Positions 61,501 through 64,000 of a DNA stretch of 64,000 bases are shown one piece after another. The stretch comes from CAZMSD01 sp964568855 (GTDB lineage: Bacteria > CAIWAD01). The first letter of the stretch is position 1; the number at the start of each line of letters is the position of its first letter. The position numbers and the translations under genes were made by a program. The notes under the pieces were generated by a model, which made no database searches, was not told the DNA's origin, and worked only from the letters and a program-made list of their open reading frames with translations. The stretch covers positions 1-64,000 of the forward strand of contig CAZMSD010000013.1 in assembly GCA_964568855.1 (NCBI GenBank). Reading direction: 5' to 3'.

Positions 61501-64000
61501 CGCTGGAGAACACCTTCGACACCACGGGCCCCTATACGGTCGACGCCGAGATCACGGACGACTCGGGCATCGCCTCGGCCTACATGTATTACCGCCTGGA
61601 CGGCGTGGATCCCTACACCCAGGTGGCCATGACCGAGGTGCTGAGGACCTACACGGCCGACATTCCCGGCCAGCCCTCAGGTACCCTCGTGGATTACTAC
61701 ATCGAGGCCACGGACGCCAGCGTCAACGCCAACGTGACCACCACTCCGGTTTACACCTTCTCTGTCAATCCCACCAGCGGCGGACCGGATGCCGTGGGCT
61801 ACACCTGGGTCTGCACCGACGCGGACACGGCCAGCTTCGTGTACTCCTGGACAACGCTGACCGCGCCCACGGCGATCACGGGCCTGACGGACGACGACTA
61901 CGACGGCCCCTTCCCCATCGGCTTCACGTTCTACTTCTACGAGAACGCCTACACCGAGTTCTACGTGGGCTCCAACGGCATGATCGGTTTCGGCACGGAC
62001 AACATGGGAACGCTGTCGAACCAGCAGTTGCCCAGCACCTCCACGCCCAACGACCTGATCGCCTGGTTCTGGGACGACCTGGACTACGAGGTGAACCCCG
62101 GCATTCCAGTTGCGACGGCGCAGTACGGTGTCGAGGGCGGCGACCTGGTGGTGGACTTCGTCTCCTACCCGGAATACGGTGCCTACAACGACACCACCGA
62201 AGTGCGGCGCGTGACCGCCCAGGTGATCCTCAAGCAGGACCACGACATCCAGGTCAACTACGCCTCCTTCGGACCGGAGATCGACATGACCAGCGCCACC
62301 GTGGGCATCGAGAACTCCGCCGGCGACATCGGCCTGGACGTGCACTACAACAACGTGGGCATGGTCCTGCACGACGAGCTGTCGCTGCGTTACTACCGTC
62401 CGCCCGGCGAGATCATTCCGCCTGAGATCGTGCACACGCCGCTGAACGACACGGAGGACACGGTCAATCCCTACACGGTGCTGGCCGACATCACGGACGA
62501 TTCGGGCATCGCCTCCGCCAGCGTCTTCTACCAGGTGGACCTGGGAGGCTTCATCGAAGTGCCCATGACACCCGGAGTGCCGCCGCAGTACAGCGGGGAC
62601 ATCCCGGCCCAGGCCGTCGGCAGCCAGATCGACTACTACATCCAGGCCGTGGACGCCTCCGAGAACGCCAATACCGCGACGACCGACACCTATACCTTCA
62701 ATGTCTTCGACTGGCAGTGGGCGCCGCAGAACCTCTCGGCCACCGACGGTCTATTCGACGAGACGGTGATCACCTGGTCGCCGCCCGTGGCGCCGCTCGC
62801 GCCGGGCGAATTCGAGGAGGGCTTCGAGTTCGGCATTCCGGGCACCTGGAACGTCTACAGCGAGGACGCCAATGCCTACGAGTGGCAGCAGTACAACCTG
62901 GGCGAGGGCGCTCACGGCGGCGAGAACGTGGCCGGCTGCCACTACGGCGACTATGGCGTGGCCAACGACGACTGGCTGGTGACCGACGTCTTCACTGCCA
63001 CCGCCAGCACCATCCTGGACTTCTGGATGAAGGACTACTCTTATGCGCCGGAAGCCTATGAGATTTACATCTACACTGGCGTGGCCGCTCCGCCGCTGCC
63101 GGCCGATTTCCTGGCCGAGGGCGTGCTGCTCGAGGCGGGTACCACGCCCGGTGATGGGATCTGGTACCAGTTCGTCTACGACCTCTCGGCTTACGACGGC
63201 AGCGACTTCTACATCGCCTGGCGCTACGTCTCCGTCTGGGAGTGGCACCTCTACCTGGATGACGTGCACTTCACCGGCCTGGCCACCGAAGCTCCCGTGA
63301 GCTCCTGGGTGAGCAATCCCCACGCGGACCGTCTCTTCAGCGAGGAAGAGCTGATTCAGCGCCTGGGCAGCAAGGAAGCCGCGGAAGAGGTGCTGGCCGA
63401 ACTGGAAGCCTCGCGGAACCGCGAAGACGGATCCCGCAGCTTCCAGACCTACAACGTCTATCGCGACGCCGTCCTGGCGGGAAGCTCCACCGAGCTGACC
63501 TTCAGCGACAACCTGGCCAACGGTGCCGATCCGGACGTGGTCTACGAGTACACGGTCACCGCGCTCTGGGATCTGGGCGAATCCGATCCTTCCGATTCGG
63601 ACACCGGTTTCTACATCGAGCCCATCGTCTATAACTGGTACACATCGATCGAGGACCCCTGCGTCGAGTTCGACTGGGTGGACATCTCGGGTGTGGGCAC
63701 ACCGCTTGGACTGGCGGATGACGGGTATTCCGAGCAGACCCTGCCCTTCACCTTCACCTTCTACGGCCAGCCCAAGACCTCGGTGAAGGTCTGCTCCAAC
63801 GGCTACCTGACCTTCGGCGCCGACGGAACGGACTACACCAACGATCCCATTCCCACGGTGGACGATCCCAACGACATCATCTGTCCTTTCTGGGACGATC
63901 TCAATCCCACGGCCGGGGGCGAGGTTTACTTCTACGACGACAGCGCCCTGAACGACCGGGTGATCGCCCAGTGGGACGGCGTGTACAAGTACGGAACCAC
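58596..64000 (+). CDS. Giant secreted modular adhesin-like protein, 3' end beyond window
   Basis: A single frame runs from ATG 58596 (CGGAGG upstream) to the window edge, at least 1801 codons. Signal peptide MKKLLVLCLCGAMWSSAYA, then a prepilin-like pre-domain and two bacterial pre-peptidase-like domains (V-D-I-S-L-C-N-G ... Y-Y-I-V-V-D-G-Y-G-G). Then modules repeat: T-P-L ... ITDDSGIAS ... D-Y-Y-I (about 59690, 61490, 62425), cleaved-adhesin-like jelly rolls (60076-60535, 62806-63285) ending in Y-L-Y-L-D, Fn3 linkers (60700-60860, 63450-63610), and a S-N-G-Y-L-T-F-G module (60900-61460, 61790-62400, from 63620). It probably mediates adhesion or polymer binding and may carry a sorting tail downstream of the window. 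Confidence 0.88.
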   Translation, partial: MKKLLVLCLCGAMWSSAYALDGAVDTAPQPSTATYSTPAQMEIQALKEAGIPVPQQLYQDVRDHFGVIAQHDGDGREGGETIETALVFTDLDLPYNDTGDTSDNIDDYDEVCPYTGSTSPDVVYEYTPSVDIRVDISLCNGSLYDTKLYLYENTYTPGDPFACNDDACVNYESELLNLLLTGGNTYYIVVDGYGGESGAYVFDVIPSCVDPGCPTGYTYLEAEGVCADQNGGCNSDPNVFEALALDTPLCGLTWADTSFRDTDWFEITVPSDSRVEVTLESVCIPVTSYFFAPDCDDLTSLLTLYADESAVVDTTDCLPSGTYWVWAGPGDAGGGIYENYPCLDEWHYGLNVSLVGDPCDATPPAIVHTPLVDTEVAGPWTVNADITDDSGIASADLYYQVDGGGYTMIAMTAGVPPAYSADIPAQAAGSVMDYYIVAVDASAEANSTTTETWTFGYYDYTWPPTNLVATDGAYDETTLSWSMPEAPPEPGTYFESFEAGMPGDWTIYNEDADSYQWQQYSDASAYDGDYVAGVHYNGLGCDDWLVTRELTATATTQLTYQMRNYSSSFPEDYEVYIYTGLSDPPLPADFSGPDGTLLRSGTLPADTDWHGFTEDLSAYDGGTFYIAWRCVSVDEFYLYLDAVNFTGLPVALASAFHVPNPHAHIIGEVPELMAKLNLSEIQAYDLLNEMRRQQESSRDLQTFNVYRDAVLAGTTTELTFTDDLANGADPDVIYEYTVTALWDAGESDPSDPDDGHYVVRPTSGGPDGFGYTWENSNAPLLVTYDWTDISATGTALPLVDYDYEVVALPWTFPFYYNPYTEVTVTSEGYLAFGSTYVTSYNDPIPDSYSPNNYVAGFWDDFDLDIGGTVYYEEDAPNSRMIFQYDTVELYSGAGPFTFQVILYQDGNMLIQYNTVSDVTLGTVGIENADGTDGLEINYNHDGGVVENELAILITRPAGDFLAPLVEHTPLENTFDTTGPYTVDAEITDDSGIASAYMYYRLDGVDPYTQVAMTEVLRTYTADIPGQPSGTLVDYYIEATDASVNANVTTTPVYTFSVNPTSGGPDAVGYTWVCTDADTASFVYSWTTLTAPTAITGLTDDDYDGPFPIGFTFYFYENAYTEFYVGSNGMIGFGTDNMGTLSNQQLPSTSTPNDLIAWFWDDLDYEVNPGIPVATAQYGVEGGDLVVDFVSYPEYGAYNDTTEVRRVTAQVILKQDHDIQVNYASFGPEIDMTSATVGIENSAGDIGLDVHYNNVGMVLHDELSLRYYRPPGEIIPPEIVHTPLNDTEDTVNPYTVLADITDDSGIASASVFYQVDLGGFIEVPMTPGVPPQYSGDIPAQAVGSQIDYYIQAVDASENANTATTDTYTFNVFDWQWAPQNLSATDGLFDETVITWSPPVAPLAPGEFEEGFEFGIPGTWNVYSEDANAYEWQQYNLGEGAHGGENVAGCHYGDYGVANDDWLVTDVFTATASTILDFWMKDYSYAPEAYEIYIYTGVAAPPLPADFLAEGVLLEAGTTPGDGIWYQFVYDLSAYDGSDFYIAWRYVSVWEWHLYLDDVHFTGLATEAPVSSWVSNPHADRLFSEEELIQRLGSKEAAEEVLAELEASRNREDGSRSFQTYNVYRDAVLAGSSTELTFSDNLANGADPDVVYEYTVTALWDLGESDPSDSDTGFYIEPIVYNWYTSIEDPCVEFDWVDISGVGTPLGLADDGYSEQTLPFTFTFYGQPKTSVKVCSNGYLTFGADGTDYTNDPIPTVDDPNDIICPFWDDLNPTAGGEVYFYDDSALNDRVIAQWDGVYKYGT

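Overview
This 64-kb stretch is GC-rich (well above 60% by eye) and densely coded, almost entirely on the + strand. It looks chromosomal, from a diderm bacterium of the FCB superphylum, probably one of the uncultured high-GC lineages (Krumholzibacteriota, Eisenbacteria or Latescibacterota-like; I cannot decide which). The grounds are secreted proteins ending in type IX secretion (T9SS)-style sorting domains (NPFNPxTTI ... SGVYVxRL ... KxLLLK), a PorV/PorQ-family outer-membrane protein, a TonB-dependent receptor with a carboxypeptidase-regulatory domain, several lipoproteins, and a stand-alone heptose-1-phosphate adenylyltransferase. I see no tRNA, rRNA, CRISPR array, prophage or intact insertion sequence.

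Layout. (1) 1-11.2 kb: surface and secreted proteins: the 3' part of a giant beta-helix/LamG protein, a sorting-domain protein broken by a 1-base frameshift, and a CotH-kinase/lamin-tail protein. (2) 11.3-16 kb: convergent metallopeptidases, a PreP-like M16C protease and an M3 oligoendopeptidase. (3) 16.1-29.2 kb: an orphan FliL-like protein, a secreted protein/FecR/beta-barrel trio, then a tight run of alpha/beta hydrolase, polysaccharide-deacetylase-like protein, GT4, GT2, folD, ddl and pabB. (4) 29.5-40.9 kb: an envelope operon of two T9SS-type secreted proteins, two lipoproteins, a TonB-dependent receptor and a PorV-family protein. (5) 40.9-42.3 kb: an AT-richer accessory islet with palindromic repeats, a pair of direct repeats of the CTTCGTG type, and between them a frameshifted Ymh/TIGR02391-family gene. 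(6) 42.2-46.9 kb: a TRAP transporter with the TatT lipoprotein component (TPAT: TatT, DctP, DctQ, DctM). (7) 47-53.6 kb: a TPR/DUF3108 protein, rfaE2, a possible small RNA, a TPR protein with a C-terminal cysteine domain, pruA (P5C dehydrogenase) and a small outer-membrane lipoprotein. (8) 53.8-64 kb: a multimodular GH13 amylase with a T9SS-type tail, then the first 1,801 codons of a giant adhesin-like protein that runs off the window.

How they fit together. The PorV-family protein, lipoproteins and sorting-domain proteins point to a surface display or secretion economy for polymer breakdown (amylase, CotH, LamG, adhesin). The TonB receptor, the TRAP transporter and the peptidases suit uptake and intracellular breakdown of released solutes and peptides. 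The most unusual signals are a strongly over-represented octamer CGTGAYAC scattered through the window, a family of palindromic intergenic units with exactly repeated 14-bp arms, the Ymh-family cassette, and two independent homopolymer frameshifts.
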